DNA of 64,000 nucleotides from Zantedeschia hybrid cultivar (GCA_030544215.1 JARZZO010000011.1:48543587-48607586), one strand, 5' to 3'; shown: positions 49,772 through 61,243, numbered from the stretch's first letter. Numbers and translations are program-made. The notes: a model not told the origin generated them from the letters alone.

Positions 49772-51100
49772 CACCGGGGTTATGGATCCTCCCCCGGGGG
49801 GGGGGGGATGTGGCCACCAGCCACCAGCTGATGTCGGGCCCTTCTCCTTCTCCATCTTCCTGCTTGTTCGTTTGGGAAAGGGACCCCCCACTAGGCAAGG
49901 CCCCGCAAGCCACCAGCGGCGGGGCGCTGCCCCCTTCACCCTGCACGCATCTAGGGTTTCCTAGTTGCGTCGGGTGAAGGAGGCAGGCCCGCGCTGGACC
50001 AGGCCGAGCGAGCCTGGGGCCGGAGCTTGCCTGGCGCCCGACCTGGGCCATGCTCGCCCCTTAGGGCGGGTCTGGGCCCGAGCCAGGCACTAGTTGGGCT
50101 TGGTCCAATGGCCGGACCGGGCCCAACCCGCCTGGGCCATTTGACCCCCTTTGACATGGCCCATTAACCCCCTTTCTTTCCCCTATTTCCTTATTTGCTG
50201 CCCTTTTTAAATACAGAATTTGATTTAAATTTGAAATGATATTTTTATAATTAAATTAGATTATGTTTTTATAATTAATAAAGGCCAGTAAATAGATTTG
50301 TTTATTCTGGGGATATTTAACAATTTTTTGTTAAATAATTTACTAATCTAATTGTTAGATTATGAGATATTAAAGATAGTTAATTTAATTGTTAAATTAA
50401 TTTCTTTAATGTCAATAATTTTAGCTTGCATGGACTATTATAAATCTGTCAATTTGGTGTTTTTACACGTGTGATGTGATGTGATTTTTTTTTTAATTTG
50501 ATTTAAATTAGCATGCTTAAACAAAATAAAACTTTTCGAAATTTCAAATCCAACTTTTGTTTTGTCCTTGGTTTATGAAACCAAATTATATATTTTCGAA
50601 AATTTTATCTCTTTAGCCATGTGATGTGCGGATTCATGCGTGGTTTATTTAATAAAAGAAATTACATGGTGGTCCTGGATAAGCACATGATATATTTTCA
50701 TGTGATGATGTGTAGATATGGATCGATGGTGTATATAGTTTATTAATTGTTAGTAAATAGAGGTCTGAGTACCTCTCCCTCTCTCATATTCTATTGTATT
50801 TCTACCTTCTTCCTTGATATACTCGCCATAAGGCTTCTTTTAAATTACCATGTAAATTATGAATTTATTATGTAATTTAATCGAGGCAACCAAGCATGAA
50901 GCGACGACGATCCACAACTACAACCAAGAAGGAAATGAAGGAGTTCATTCAGCCTATGCATTTGCAGACTCATAATATAAATGTCATATTGTGTATGTAT
51001 GCGTTTGATTGTCTGGCCCAAGCCAAATCACAGTGCTATCGTACATTTTTTGGGAATGCACTTGATCTTGATTTTTTAATTTTAGATTTTAAATTTGTAT
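49772..51100 (+). other. Copia B leader, part 2 (right end approximate)
   Basis: Matches the A leader in order: GC-rich island (49780-50160, with a C5G12 run at 49791), AT-rich part with two TAATCTAA-type dyads, and the block CTCGCCATAAGGCTTC near 50823 (A: 43875). Similarity fades after about 51060-51100, before the hairpin repeats and gag would be reached. B is therefore interrupted or truncated here. Confidence 0.7.
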
Positions 51101-51340
51101 TTATGTGCTTTACCTAAATCAATTCGATGATTGCGTAGTTTTTAGACCCGATCCCGCTACCCATAAATGGAATAACGTTAATTACATCCTCTTAAGAGGA
51201 AAATCCTTGATTAATCATTGGAAGATTATGATAACACCCTTTAAAATGATATAAATAAAATATATGAGATTGTATTTAAAAAATGAATGAATTTCAATTT
51301 TTTATTTTGAGAAGAAAACTCATTTTTTAGTTTTAGAGTT

Positions 51341-53700
51341 GAGTCTGCGTAAGGGTGCGCAGACTCAGCTGGCTTTTGATTTTATTTTATTATTCTTTGG
51401 AAAATATAGCAAAAGATTTGATTTCTTAATTTTTTGTTAATGAATAATGATGAAAGATATTTTTTAGTAATTTTGAATTGATATATGTGAGTTTATTGAA
51501 GATTTGTTTGAATTTTTATATTTGGAAGTGAACATGAAGTTGAGTCGACACAAGGATGTGTAGACTCATTTGTTATCAATGAGAATACTTCTATTTGTCT
51601 TAATTTTTGATTTGCAAGAGGAGTGAGAATCCTTTTAATGATATTTTGATTGAAATGGATGACATTTTTTATGGAAATTATGATTTGGAATTTGAATGTC
51701 AATTTTGATTGTGTTTTATTAACAAGAAAGTCGCATTACCATTCTTTATTATGTTTTTTCATATTTGGAATGAAGAGGTTTTGGATTTGATTTGCAGGGT
51801 ATGAAGAATATTTTTTTTGTTTTCTTAGTTGATTTCAGTGAAAAATACTTCAAAGACCTATACTTTTTATATTTTGAATTTATAGGTTTTGAAGGATGAG
51901 CAAGGTGTACAAACTCAGTTGAAGTAAGACTTCTTTTAGGTATTTTTTATATTTTGCAAAGGGCAAAATTGAGTTTTATTTGAATTTTTGACTTACAGGA
52001 AATATATGTTTTATCTTAGAGTTTTTGGTTAAATTGACAGAATTTTAAAGCTTAAAAACTTAGAGTTTATCAATTAAGGGTGAGTCTGCGCAGGGGTGCG
52101 CAAACTCATTTGTCACCAAGCCGTTTTTTGTATTTTTTAGGTAATTTCAAGGGAAAACTTAGCATTTGGTTTGGGTTTCTGATTTGTAGAAAATATATGA
52201 TATATCTTTGTGGTTTTGATTTGATTTGAAGGGAATTTAGTGGCTAAAATACCAGATTTTAGAAATTTACGGTCGGTCTGCGTAGGGGTGTATAGACTCA
52301 TTTGTCACCAAGGTGGTTTAGACATTTTTTATATTTTTGCAAAGGCAATTTTCAGTTTTTATTTAAGTTTTTGACTTGTATGAAGAATAAAGTTTTTATG
52401 TGAATTTTTGGGTTCAATTTGGAAAGAATTTAAGGCTGAAAACTCAGTTTAGGGATTTTGGGCTGAGTCTGTGCAGGGGTACGCAGACTCATTTGTCACC
52501 AACTTGTTTTAAATGATTTTCTGTAATTTTTTAAGAACAACTTCGTGTTTTTCTTTGATTTCCTACTTTATAAGAATAAACTTGATTTTTAAAGAGCTTT
52601 ATATCATCTTGGGGTGGATTGGAAGTTGATTTTTCATTTTTTATGAATTTCAGGGTTGAGTCTGGGCAGGGTTGCGTCGACTCAAGTCTAAACTGTTTTT
52701 TCTTTCTTTGTGAGTTGTGGTGTTGGATTTTTGATTGAATGACTTGATTTCTTGTCTTATTTGATGATGATTTACAGGTTTAGAGATGAGCACAAGCTTC
52801 AGGGGCCAAGAGATGAGGTTTTGGCCATTTGGTTGATGCACAGACTCAAGTTAAAGAAGATTTTCAAGTTGAATTTTATGAAGATGAAGCCTCCTACAGT
52901 TGAGGGGAATTCCAAGGATTTCAAGATGCTGGAAGAGCTTATAACAAGTGATTCTCCAAATGGGGGAAGCTTTGAAACTCAAAGGGGCAAGATTTGTAAA
53001 AAGGGTCTGAGTCTGTGCAGGGGTGTGCAGACTCAACTGAACTTTGTAATTTTGCTTTGTTTTCAAGTGATTTAGATCATTTTTGTAAATGGATTTTATA
53101 TTTGAATAAAATGGAGTGTTTTGAGATGTGATTTCAAGAGATTTGTGCAATTTGATTTTTTGTTTATTTGATTTTTTATTTGAAATGAGTCTATGGAAAA
53201 GTGTGTAGACTCAAGAGTTATTTTGCAAAAAAGTTCATCAATCTTAATTTGTGTTCTATGGAATGTGATTTTTATGAAATATTTGACTTTATATTTGAAT
53301 TATTTAAACAGCCTTTTTCATCTTTTGAGCCTAGGATAGGTGCGCAGACTCACTTGAGTTTTGAAGATTTGTGTTTATTTAGAAGAGAGAATGCCTATTT
53401 TAAAACTTTTCTGAGTAGATTATGGATTAATCTTAGTTATTTAAGTTATTTGAACTATAATGGAGTCTTTAGTCCATGGAATGCATCGTTTGACAGTTTT
53501 GAGCTGAGTCTACGCAAGGGTGCGCAGACTCAAGCTGAAAATGATCTTTGAGGTTTCCTGTACAGTTCAAGTTGCATTTAAATCCATCAAGGGGTTAGTT
53601 TCAACTAGTAAAGTTGGAATATGATATCCGGACTAGAGGGAAACAAGTTGTGTCCCATTTCCAATCGAATTTGTACGATTATAGGTGCGCATACTCAAAA
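51341..53700. repeat. Diverged tandem array (about 190-bp unit) built around a 26-bp dyad
   Basis: The dyad GAGTCTGC-N10-GCAGACTC, 26 bp, occurs at 51341, 51542, 52082, 52274, 52465, 52658, 53009, 53187 and 53506; a 25-bp form is at 53327. Half copies lie near 51897, 52838 and 53681. Successive copies are 140-201 bp apart, mostly 171-193. Flanking unit sequence is also shared (for example CATTTGTCACCAA after the dyads at 52082, 52274 and 52465). No coding is recognised; ORFs here such as 52752-53075 overlap the repeats. Confidence 0.85.
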
Positions 53701-54002
53701 TCTGAGTATAATTTCAGGTTTATACCTCTTTCAACTTGAAGTGATTCAAGAATCACTACAAATTTAGGGAGGATAATACTGGAAAATCTCAAAAGTTGAG
53801 TATGGCTACATAAAGCCTTTTTAAGGAATGTTCCTTATGTGGATTCTTTCAAATGACATGATTTCTTCATATTTATCTCATTCTTCTTGGATCATTTTAC
53901 AAAGCATTAAAAATGCTTAATATAATGATTCCAAGATGAATTTCAACCTCTCATTAGGAGAACCCAATAAAGGTTTAGGATCTTCATGAAGGATCATGTC
54001 AT
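53701..54002. other. Unassigned AT-rich spacer
   Basis: No gene or repeat boundary was recognised between the dyad array and the 173-bp duplication. Confidence 0.4.
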
Positions 54003-54360
54003 GTAGGGACCCGAAAGACCAATTCCCTTAAAAGTGATATGTAATGGCTATGAACCATAGCGGTGGCTGTAAAGGGGGGCATGCCGAGCACCAACCACTC
54101 ACCCAAAGGGTGCCCTTAATGCCTTCAAGATGTAAGAAAAATCTACAGGGAGTAATCTAAAGCATCTCTACATTTTGGGAGCAAGGACCTCCACCAATTC
54201 CCCTAGAGGGTCACATATGGTCATAAACCATGGAGGTGGCTGCAAAGGGGGGCGTGCCGAGCAACAACCACTCACCCAAAAGGTGCCCTTAATGCCTTCG
54301 AAATATAAGGATTATCCACAAGGAGTCACCCGTTTCATTTCTACATTTAGGGAGCAAGGA
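54003..54360. repeat. 173-bp tandem duplication
   Basis: The block GGTGGCTGTAAAGGGGGGC at 54062-54080 recurs at 54235-54253 (GGTGGCTGCAAAGGGGGGC), followed in both by TGCCGAGCA, CAACCACTCACCCAAA and GGTGCCCTTAATGCCTTC. The period is 173 bp and a third partial copy begins about 54349 (GGGAGCAAGGAACTCCACCA). Confidence 0.85.
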
Positions 54361-56650
54361 ACTCCACCAACCCATTGGGACATTCGGGACATATCATCTG
54401 AATGAACCCATAGCAATGGGAACATAAGAATGATATTCTTTGTATGAGGGCCCTTGATGGATTACCCAATATTAGGATTGTTGGCACCCTTAGATTGGGA
54501 CATCCTTTGAGAAAACATCGGAAGAAACTTAAAATCTTTAAACATATAACAAGATCTTAGTTTAAACATTAAGGGCTTGATAAAAACCTAACATCCAAGC
54601 CATTTAGAACCTTCATTGGGCCTCTAAGAGACAGCCCTAGGCCTAAGGATACTTTGGACAGATTTGGGGAGGATCAAAGAATCACCTCAAGCCCAAACCA
54701 TAAGCTCAAAGAAGCACAGACTCAAACCTGCAAAATTGAACCTGGCGCAGACTCAAAACACTGTAGCAGTTACATGCGCAGACTCAGCTGAAAGCCGGAT
54801 TTTTGATGAAAAATGGGTTCAAAACTAATTCAAATGATGGAAAATAAAGTATAAAAGGTACAAAACTTAAAACCTTTATTTAAAATAAATTTTTAATGCA
54901 TTTTCTTAAGGAATATCATGAAGAACTTGAATATGAACATATGAAAACTTAAACATTGTTTTTATCTTTTTTCATGGATCTCTTCTTTTAGCTTTATGTT
55001 AAAGAGTTTATACCTAAAGAAACTCATCCCCAACTAGTGAGGAGACCTCCTTGAGAATCTCTAGGGCCTAAACCCTTAGCCATTAAAGGAAAAAATCCTA
55101 CCAAACCTGATTCGGTTATAACATGAAAAATAGAAACTTAGATCTTAAGATTTATGAGATTTGAGGGATTTCTCTTGATGTTTAGCCTTGGGGGAACATC
55201 ATCCATGGAGGGGATGTGCTCCTAAGGGACATGGAAGGCCAAGCCACCTTGAAAAACCCCAAAACCCAAGACAAACAAATGAAAAACCAGTTTTCAGGAA
55301 ATCTGGACAGCAAGTTACATTTCGGGCCATAACTCCATATTTAGGGGCTTTGAGGTTTGAGAGACCATTTCTATTTATTAGAAAGGCCCCTCTACCATCC
55401 CCACACAAAAAACATAGATCTTATGAAGGAAAAAATATCATAGAAAATACAAGAAAGCCAGCAGACTCACAAGAACAGAAAAAATCTGAACATTTATTTT
55501 CATTGCTTTCAATATCATGGATGAACATCAAGGGGGAAATAGAAGTTTATATGAATATCAAAATAAAAGAAATAATCTAAGAAAGCAAGAATAACATAAA
55601 TAAACCCATTCTTCACCCCACTCTACCTTGGAGAGGGGGTGAGAAGGGTGAATAGCTTTAGAAGCCCACTTTCTTGCTCTCTTCTTCTCTAATACTCTTT
55701 CTTTCTTTTTCTCTTCTTATCTAACTCTCTTTTCTCTCTTGAGATGCAGGAAATAGAGGGGAATGGAGGAGGGAGACGTGCTCCTCCTTGACCTCTCTCT
55801 TTTCTTCTTCTCTTTTCTTTTTTGTGGGCTTTTGTCTCCAACTCTTGGAGAAGATGGTGGTTCTTTTATAGATAAAGTTGGGTTACTTTTGGGGGTATAT
55901 TAGGCATCCATTAGGCTTGGGTTAGGGATAAGAAACCCCTCTTAAGAGTCACCCAATAGAGCATAAACACTTGGAAGGTCCTCATTGGCTTCCTTTTTGT
56001 TTTTCACCTACCTTCTTCTAGAAGAATCTTGAAGGGGGGACCACTTTCGTCTTTTCTTATCTACCTTTGGGCAGATTTGAGCATGGGCCAAAGGAGTGAG
56101 AATATGACATGGGGGGGACCATTTGGGGCCCTTTAATGGCTGCCACGAAATTGGGCTTTAGTCTTCACTTTTTGGGCCCAAATTGGCTCTATTGGGCTTC
56201 TTTTTGCTTGAAATAATGGGCTCAGTCCTGCCCTTGGATTTCTTCATCATTTGGGCTCAAAGTCATTTGGCTTGCAAAAATGGGCTTGATTGCTGCCCAT
56301 TAGATCCTCTTCACTTGGGCCTTCTTTGAACAATTGTTTGGGCCTTTTCTTGTTTATTTTTTTGGTGACAACAAATGTCCCCCACGCATGTGGCTCACGC
56401 ACGGAGGTTGGAGGCGATTAAGTGAGTTGTATGCGTGGCCCATTGTCATGTACTTATCTCATTTAAGCGGCTCTCGGTTCAAAACCGGCCCCACTCAAAG
56501 GTCTTCTTTCATGCATCGAAGACTTATTTGCTTGGGACTGCTGCAATTTGGAGATTTCATCTTGGACTTCGTTTCCACAACCGATTTGGATTGGGTCTTG
56601 GACTCTTGTAGTGGCCATAACTTGCTTGGTTTAGAAGGGTCAACATACTC
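54361..56650. other. Retroelement-like non-coding region
   Basis: Three GAGTCTG half-sites occur at about 54717, 54746 and 54777. A CT-rich leader-like tract (55660-55840) follows, with a minus-strand TATA-like CTATAAAAG near 55868, suggesting an LTR on the minus strand. A possible LTR end GGTGACAACA is at 56363-56372. LTR boundaries could not be proved. ORFs such as 55188-55580 show no family features. Confidence 0.4.
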
Positions 56651-56655
56651 CTTTT

Positions 56656-56880
56656 GAGTCTGTGCTAGTCCAGGTTTAATTTGGGCTTTAAACCGACCGG
56701 ATTTTCTTAAGTTTGAGAGATGGGGCATGTGCCTTTTGAGTCTGCGTCGATTTAGGCTCAACTTGGGGCTTTAAATCAACCGGCTTATGATGAGTTTGAG
56801 GGAACGGGACAAAGCCCCTTGAGTCTGTGCTGGTTCATTCCGGTTCGGACCTTGGACCGGCCGGGCTTTAAGAACTGACT
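56656..56880 (+). repeat. Three 83-bp repeats, each starting GAGTCTGYG
   Basis: Copies start at 56656, 56738 and 56821 (steps of 82 and 83 bp). Shared parts are CCTTTTGAGTCTG and GGGCTTTAAACCGACCGG. They end just upstream of the TATA box at 56888. The motif equals one arm of the 26-bp dyad array 3-5 kb to the left. Confidence 0.82.
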
Positions 56881-56887
56881 GGGTCAG

Positions 56888-56897
56888 TTATAAAAAG
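56888..56897 (+). promoter_or_regulatory. Putative TATA box upstream of PMD frame
   Basis: TTATAAAAAG follows the triplicated repeats and precedes a CT-rich leader. It is in the right place for transcription towards the PMD frame at 57893. Confidence 0.5.
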
Positions 56898-57892
56898 GGG
56901 AAGGAGCGGGACTTTTTTCTTTTCACCACATCTTCTTCTTCCTTCCTTCTTTGCTGCGCTAGGGGATTCCCAGCCTCAGCCCGCCTCTCCACCTTCTTCC
57001 TCTTGCCATCGCCGAAGCCGTCGTAGCCGTAGGAGAGAGCTGCTGCCGACGCAAGGCGCCGCCGCCGGTTTTCTCCTCTTGGTGATAGCTGACGCCGAAG
57101 CTTCAGCAAGGCCGGGAAGTGCCACTGCCTACGAGAGTTGCCGTCGCCGCCGCATAATCCCTCTGCTGATGACAAATACCGCAACCCCGTCGGGGAGCAC
57201 CATCGCCATCGCCTGTGGGTGTGAGGTCTGCCAGGTTCGAAACCGCAGACCTTGCTTTTCTTGCTTCTTCTTCGTTGGATACATCGCGGGGGCCTCTGGA
57301 GAGCACCACTGCTGTTTGGGGAAGAGGTGTTGCTGCACCAGGGTTTTCTGGTTAAAAGGTGGAACCTTTTCTTTGGTTTTTTGGCCGGTGGGACTGTTTG
57401 GGGGTTGTTGGCCACCATGGATTTGGGCAAGGGAAGAGTGAAGAGAGTCTCCTTTGCATTTGTGTTAATGTTCTAACATTTTCTTTGTCTTCTCTTTGCA
57501 GGAAATCGACTTTGGACTCGTCGATCTACAGTAGCCACAGACTCATCACTGTAGCAACTGCAGGTCGGATGACTCTTCTTCAGCGTACCCGCTATTTGAC
57601 TTTAGCAATTCCCATGGGAGCAATCCCTAGGGCTGTGGCTTCAATGCCTAGTCCCGGTTGTAGCTCGGCTCTCGGGAATTGGGTCACTAGAATGCCATTT
57701 CTACACCTCTCTATCTTTGACATGGGTCTTCTTCTTATTGGAGCATCTTGGTCTATCTTGAATGGCTCTTGATAAAAATTTTAACAGTCCTCTGTTAAGG
57801 GGAGATGCTGCCAAAATTTTAACAGAATTTTCTTTCTTCGAAAGGGTTTCTTATATTTGATTCTGACTTGTTGTCTTTTCTTTTTCAGCAGA
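56898..57892 (+). other. Leader of PMD locus with possible introns
   Basis: CT-rich then GC-rich leader sequence. Candidate acceptors are TTTGCAG at about 57501 and TTTTTCAG at about 57889, the latter 3 nt before the PMD start codon context. Open frames at 57079-57441 and the overlapping minus frame 56888-57430 have no recognisable domain and are probably chance frames in GC-rich sequence. Confidence 0.4.
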
Positions 57893-58525
57893 ATGACTTC
57901 TCGGAAGAAAGGCAAAGCCGTAATGCTCGAGGTTGTCTCTGAAGGTGTACCAGTTTCTCCGACAGAGCCTTCTGAACAGAGTCCTATGATGGCTGAGGAG
58001 AGTGGGCCTATAATAAGTCCCTTTTACTTGACACCTGCAGTGGGTATAACTGAAGACAGTGAGCTGCTATAGTTTTTTGAGGTTGCTGTATTAGACCATC
58101 CCTTTGCCGATGAATCAGAGGGTAGAGTTGATGAGAGCAGACTTGTCTTTTCAGAGGGATTTTATGAATATAGACGGGACAAGGATTATCCAGCCCACTT
58201 TCCCAGTGATCAACATTTGTACAATTTGCTTGACTTCAAAGTCAATGGAGTGTGCTTTGAAAGAAGAGTTTTTTAAGCTGAGGATGCCATTTTGAAATCT
58301 CGAGACAACCTGAGGGGAACTGTAACCCGTGGCGACTCTTTGTTCAAGCCAGGTTACGCCAGAGACATGCTCATGCCCAGTGGGACCAATATCATGCGTC
58401 CTCAGGACGACATTTTGACCCGATCACCTTCATTTGTTCCTGCCAAGTGGGGATACGATAGAGGTATCCCAGACTCTAAGCACAGGTGGCATGGGCTATT
58501 TCTTTCTCCTTGTAAATGGGGCTTG
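57893..58525 (+). pseudogene. Plant-mobile-domain-like protein, 5' part (interrupted)
   Basis: ATG at 57893 opens MTSRKKGKAVMLEVVSEGVP, with a low-complexity acidic N-terminus. In the same frame it continues past a TAG (58070-58072) and a TAA (58274-58276) through KDYPAHFPSDQHLYNLLDFK to VPAKWGYDRGIPDSKHRW and HGLFLSPCKWG. It is then cut by solo LTR D2. Removing D2 and one TSD copy restores the frame into 61244-61479. The pattern FLSP.KWGF..EP.IFD, followed by an EF.DYVLENY...L...DLL.SVYV..F.YP block, resembles the N-terminal part of plant mobile domain (aminotransferase-like, PF10536-type) proteins, which occur both as host genes and inside transposons. No catalytic role is known for the domain. 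Family call from memory of the pattern only. Confidence 0.5.
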
Positions 58526-61238
58526 TAAGGACTGAGGTTTCAGGTTCAGTATTCGGGTCGGGTTCGGGCTGGATCCCCTGGTTTGGACCCTGAGGGGTCT
58601 TGAGAATTTTGACTGAATGACGTATGTCCTGCACGATGCCTTTCAAACGACGTCTTGCTGGGTGGACGCCATTTAAGTCTGTTGTTGTTGTGCTACGTGA
58701 GCGCCACATGGGCGGGTTTCGGGCCGCGAGAGTACGGCCCCTGTCTTGTCGTCTGAACGGCGTCCATGATGAACGACGCCATTCAGACTGCGACCCTCTG
58801 ATGTCAGTGTACGGTGCCGGTCCTGTCATCTGAACGGTGTCCGTGGTGAGCGACGCGTTTCAGAGCGCTGTCAGTACGGCCCGTCCAATCATCTGATAGG
58901 CGTCTGTCTCGGTCGACGCGTTTTAGCCAGTTTCAAATTGACCCCGCTAGCCTTCCCTTCTTTCCCTCATTCTCACCTTCTCACTCTCTCTCCTCGCCCT
59001 CTCCGCCCCTCCAACCCTCCTTCCCTTCCCTTTCCCTCTCTTCCCCTTCCACCACTCCACTACCTCTCTACCTCTCACCACTACCACCACCACTTCCTTC
59101 GCGGCGTTCCATTCTCCGGACGGCGGCCGACGTTCCGGCGAAGTGGCGACGTCCTCGGGGTACCGGCGGCGGTCTGCGGTGCGACGGTTTGGCGGCGCGG
59201 AGCCCGGAGGAGTTCAAGAGATCGGTAGGGGGACGAACCTTGCATGGATTGTAGTTATCTTGCCCGTGATTTCCATGGTGTAGCATGATGTGTTCGGGGT
59301 AGAATGAGCATGCTTAGGGGTTTCTTAGTGATATGGTTGTGTTTATGAACATGGATTAATGAGTTCTCACATGGTACTTGATTTCCCCTCTTCCTCTTCT
59401 GTTTCGGTGCGTTTTGGGGCATTTGGGGGTGAAAAGGGGAACCCTCGGGTTGAGCTGCAGAACTAGGTTTCTGGCGTTAAATGGTGTCTTGCCTGGACGA
59501 CGCCATTTAGAATGGCGACGGTCCAGCACAACGGCATTTAAGCAGAAATCGTCCCATTTGAGGTTCTGTCAGTCTGGGGTTCTGGCGCTAAATGACGTCT
59601 TGCCTGGACGACGCCATTTAGAATGGCGACGGGCCAGCACGATGCCATTTAGGCAGAAATCATCCCGATTGAGTTTTCTGCAAGTTTTAGGTTCTGTTGT
59701 GAATGGCGTCTGAGGACAGTGATGCCCTTCTAAAAGGCGGCTTCCTAAGACGACGCGTTTTAAGTCATAATATGAGGCCGGGTTTTAATGAACCAATTTG
59801 AGGGACTTGAATGGCGTCGGCCAAGGGCGACGCGATTCAAGGCAGAACTTCATTAACTCTTGTTATGAATACATGTTTCACTGTTAGATGGTTCAACAAA
59901 TGCATGCTTTAAGTTGTACATCGAGGCTGAGGATTTCTGTGTAATTGGAATTACATCATGTGTGTGTGTACTTATGCGGTTATGGAATTGGAACAGCTAT
60001 GGTTTACGTTTCTCACCTTGTGCCGAAGTGGTAGGGCCTTGGTGTCTGTGAGGCATTGTTGCCGTACCAATGGAGAAGGGGTACATGTTGTGTTTTCACC
60101 TTTGGCTGAGGGAAACATAACCACTTTGAGCCCGTCGGGCCGGAGTAGCCGGTGCGCTATCCGAGGGGTTGCTGTTTGGTCTCAGCAGGTCGGGGTTTCC
60201 CTGTTTGTCGTGGCAGCTTCCGGCACGTTTCTTGCTGTAGAGCTGGTTGTGGTATTGTTGGAGTTGTTTTACCCCTTTAGCCACTGGGCCTGATGTGACC
60301 TGTGATATCAAGGTCGCGAGTGGTACCCTTCGCCCTTTGGCCTGACGCAGCCCGGGAGGTTAGGGTTGTGGGTAGTCCCTATAGCTTCGGCTTGACGGGG
60401 GTTTCGCCGGTCCCCAGGGCCCTCCTGAAGCGCCGAGGCCTGGCGTGGAGGAAGTCCGGTCGGTAGGACAGTAGTCTAGACTGCTTGTGTGCACACGTAG
60501 CTGGGCAGTGGTGGTTCATTGGTCCCAGTTAGTCCTAGCTTATCTCACTGCCTCACCCTATGGTGCCCCGAAACTCTGTAGGGGCGGACAGGCGTGAGTG
60601 TTGGTAGTGTTGTGAGGCGACGTTTGTCTGCAGTCGACAGTGTGGTTTGGTCGCTTAGTTGGACCCTTGGTTATGAGTTGTGGCATTATGTTGGGTTATT
60701 CGGATTACTTCGAACTGTGCCTGTTGCATTGCTTATGCGTACGATTCATATCAGATTTTGGGAGCTATGTTTACTGCTTTATTTAATTGCCATATTTCGG
60801 TATTATTGCACTTGTGGGTGTGTGAGTGGGAGACGGGGGATCGGATGATCCCTATTGAGCCCAATTATGGTGTGGCTCACTCCCTGCGGTTTCAGGTGTG
60901 GACGTCGTGGCATGTGGCGGCGTGTGGTGTCTCCTTGGTGTGCGGACCAGCAGCTATCTCAGTTCCGGGGTATGTCCCAATGTTGTTGTACTTTGCTTCT
61001 GCCTGTACTTGTTTAAATTGTTGGACCATGTAATTATTGTTGGACTGTATACGGACATTGTTAATTTCCTTCCTGCGCACTCGTAATTTCTTTGTGGTCC
61101 GTGAGATTGTTATATTTAGCCTTGTTTAACGCTTACTCCTCCAGATGCGTTGTGTGAGATCCGGGTGTGAACCCGCAGTTAATGGTCTGACATCTATTTA
61201 GTAATCGGATTCCCGATATAGGATGGCGGGTCGTTACA
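58526..61238 (+). mobile_element. Solo LTR D2 (2.7 kb) in the PMD frame
   Basis: TGTAAGGACTGAGG to CGGGTCGTTACA, 2713 bp. It is flanked by a perfect TSD GGGCT (58521-58525, 61239-61243) with no internal region, hence a solo LTR. Inverted homologue of D1. Twelve GCGTC dyads lie between 58615 and 59838. ORFs inside (such as 58938-59228 and 60594-61086) are frames in LTR sequence, mirrored in D1. Confidence 0.93.
58615..59838. repeat. Twelve N10 dyads (GCGTC-N10-GACGC) in solo LTR D2
   Basis: Starts at 58615, 58645, 58755, 58832, 58895, 59479, 59510, 59590, 59621, 59701, 59732 and 59809. Every spacer is 10 nt, including in copies whose arms have mutated. Doublets with a 30-31 bp step: 58615/58645, 59479/59510, 59590/59621 and 59701/59732. 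The doublets at 59479 and 59590 are a 111-bp tandem duplication. Confidence 0.9.
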
Positions 61239-61243
61239 GGGCT

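Noticed and set aside
51229..51240. TGATAACACCC as the left end of a new LTR
   Set aside because: No matching inverted end, PBS or PPT was found, so it is kept only as a candidate.
57079..57441. 120-codon Cys-rich ORF, overlapped by a minus-strand frame of 180 codons (56888-57430)
   Set aside because: Both frames cross a GC-rich leader with likely splice sites and show no family pattern; coding not supported.
60594..61086. ORFs of 60-117 codons near the end of D2
   Set aside because: They mirror an ORF in D1 (9384-9839) only because the LTRs are homologous; no recognisable protein features.
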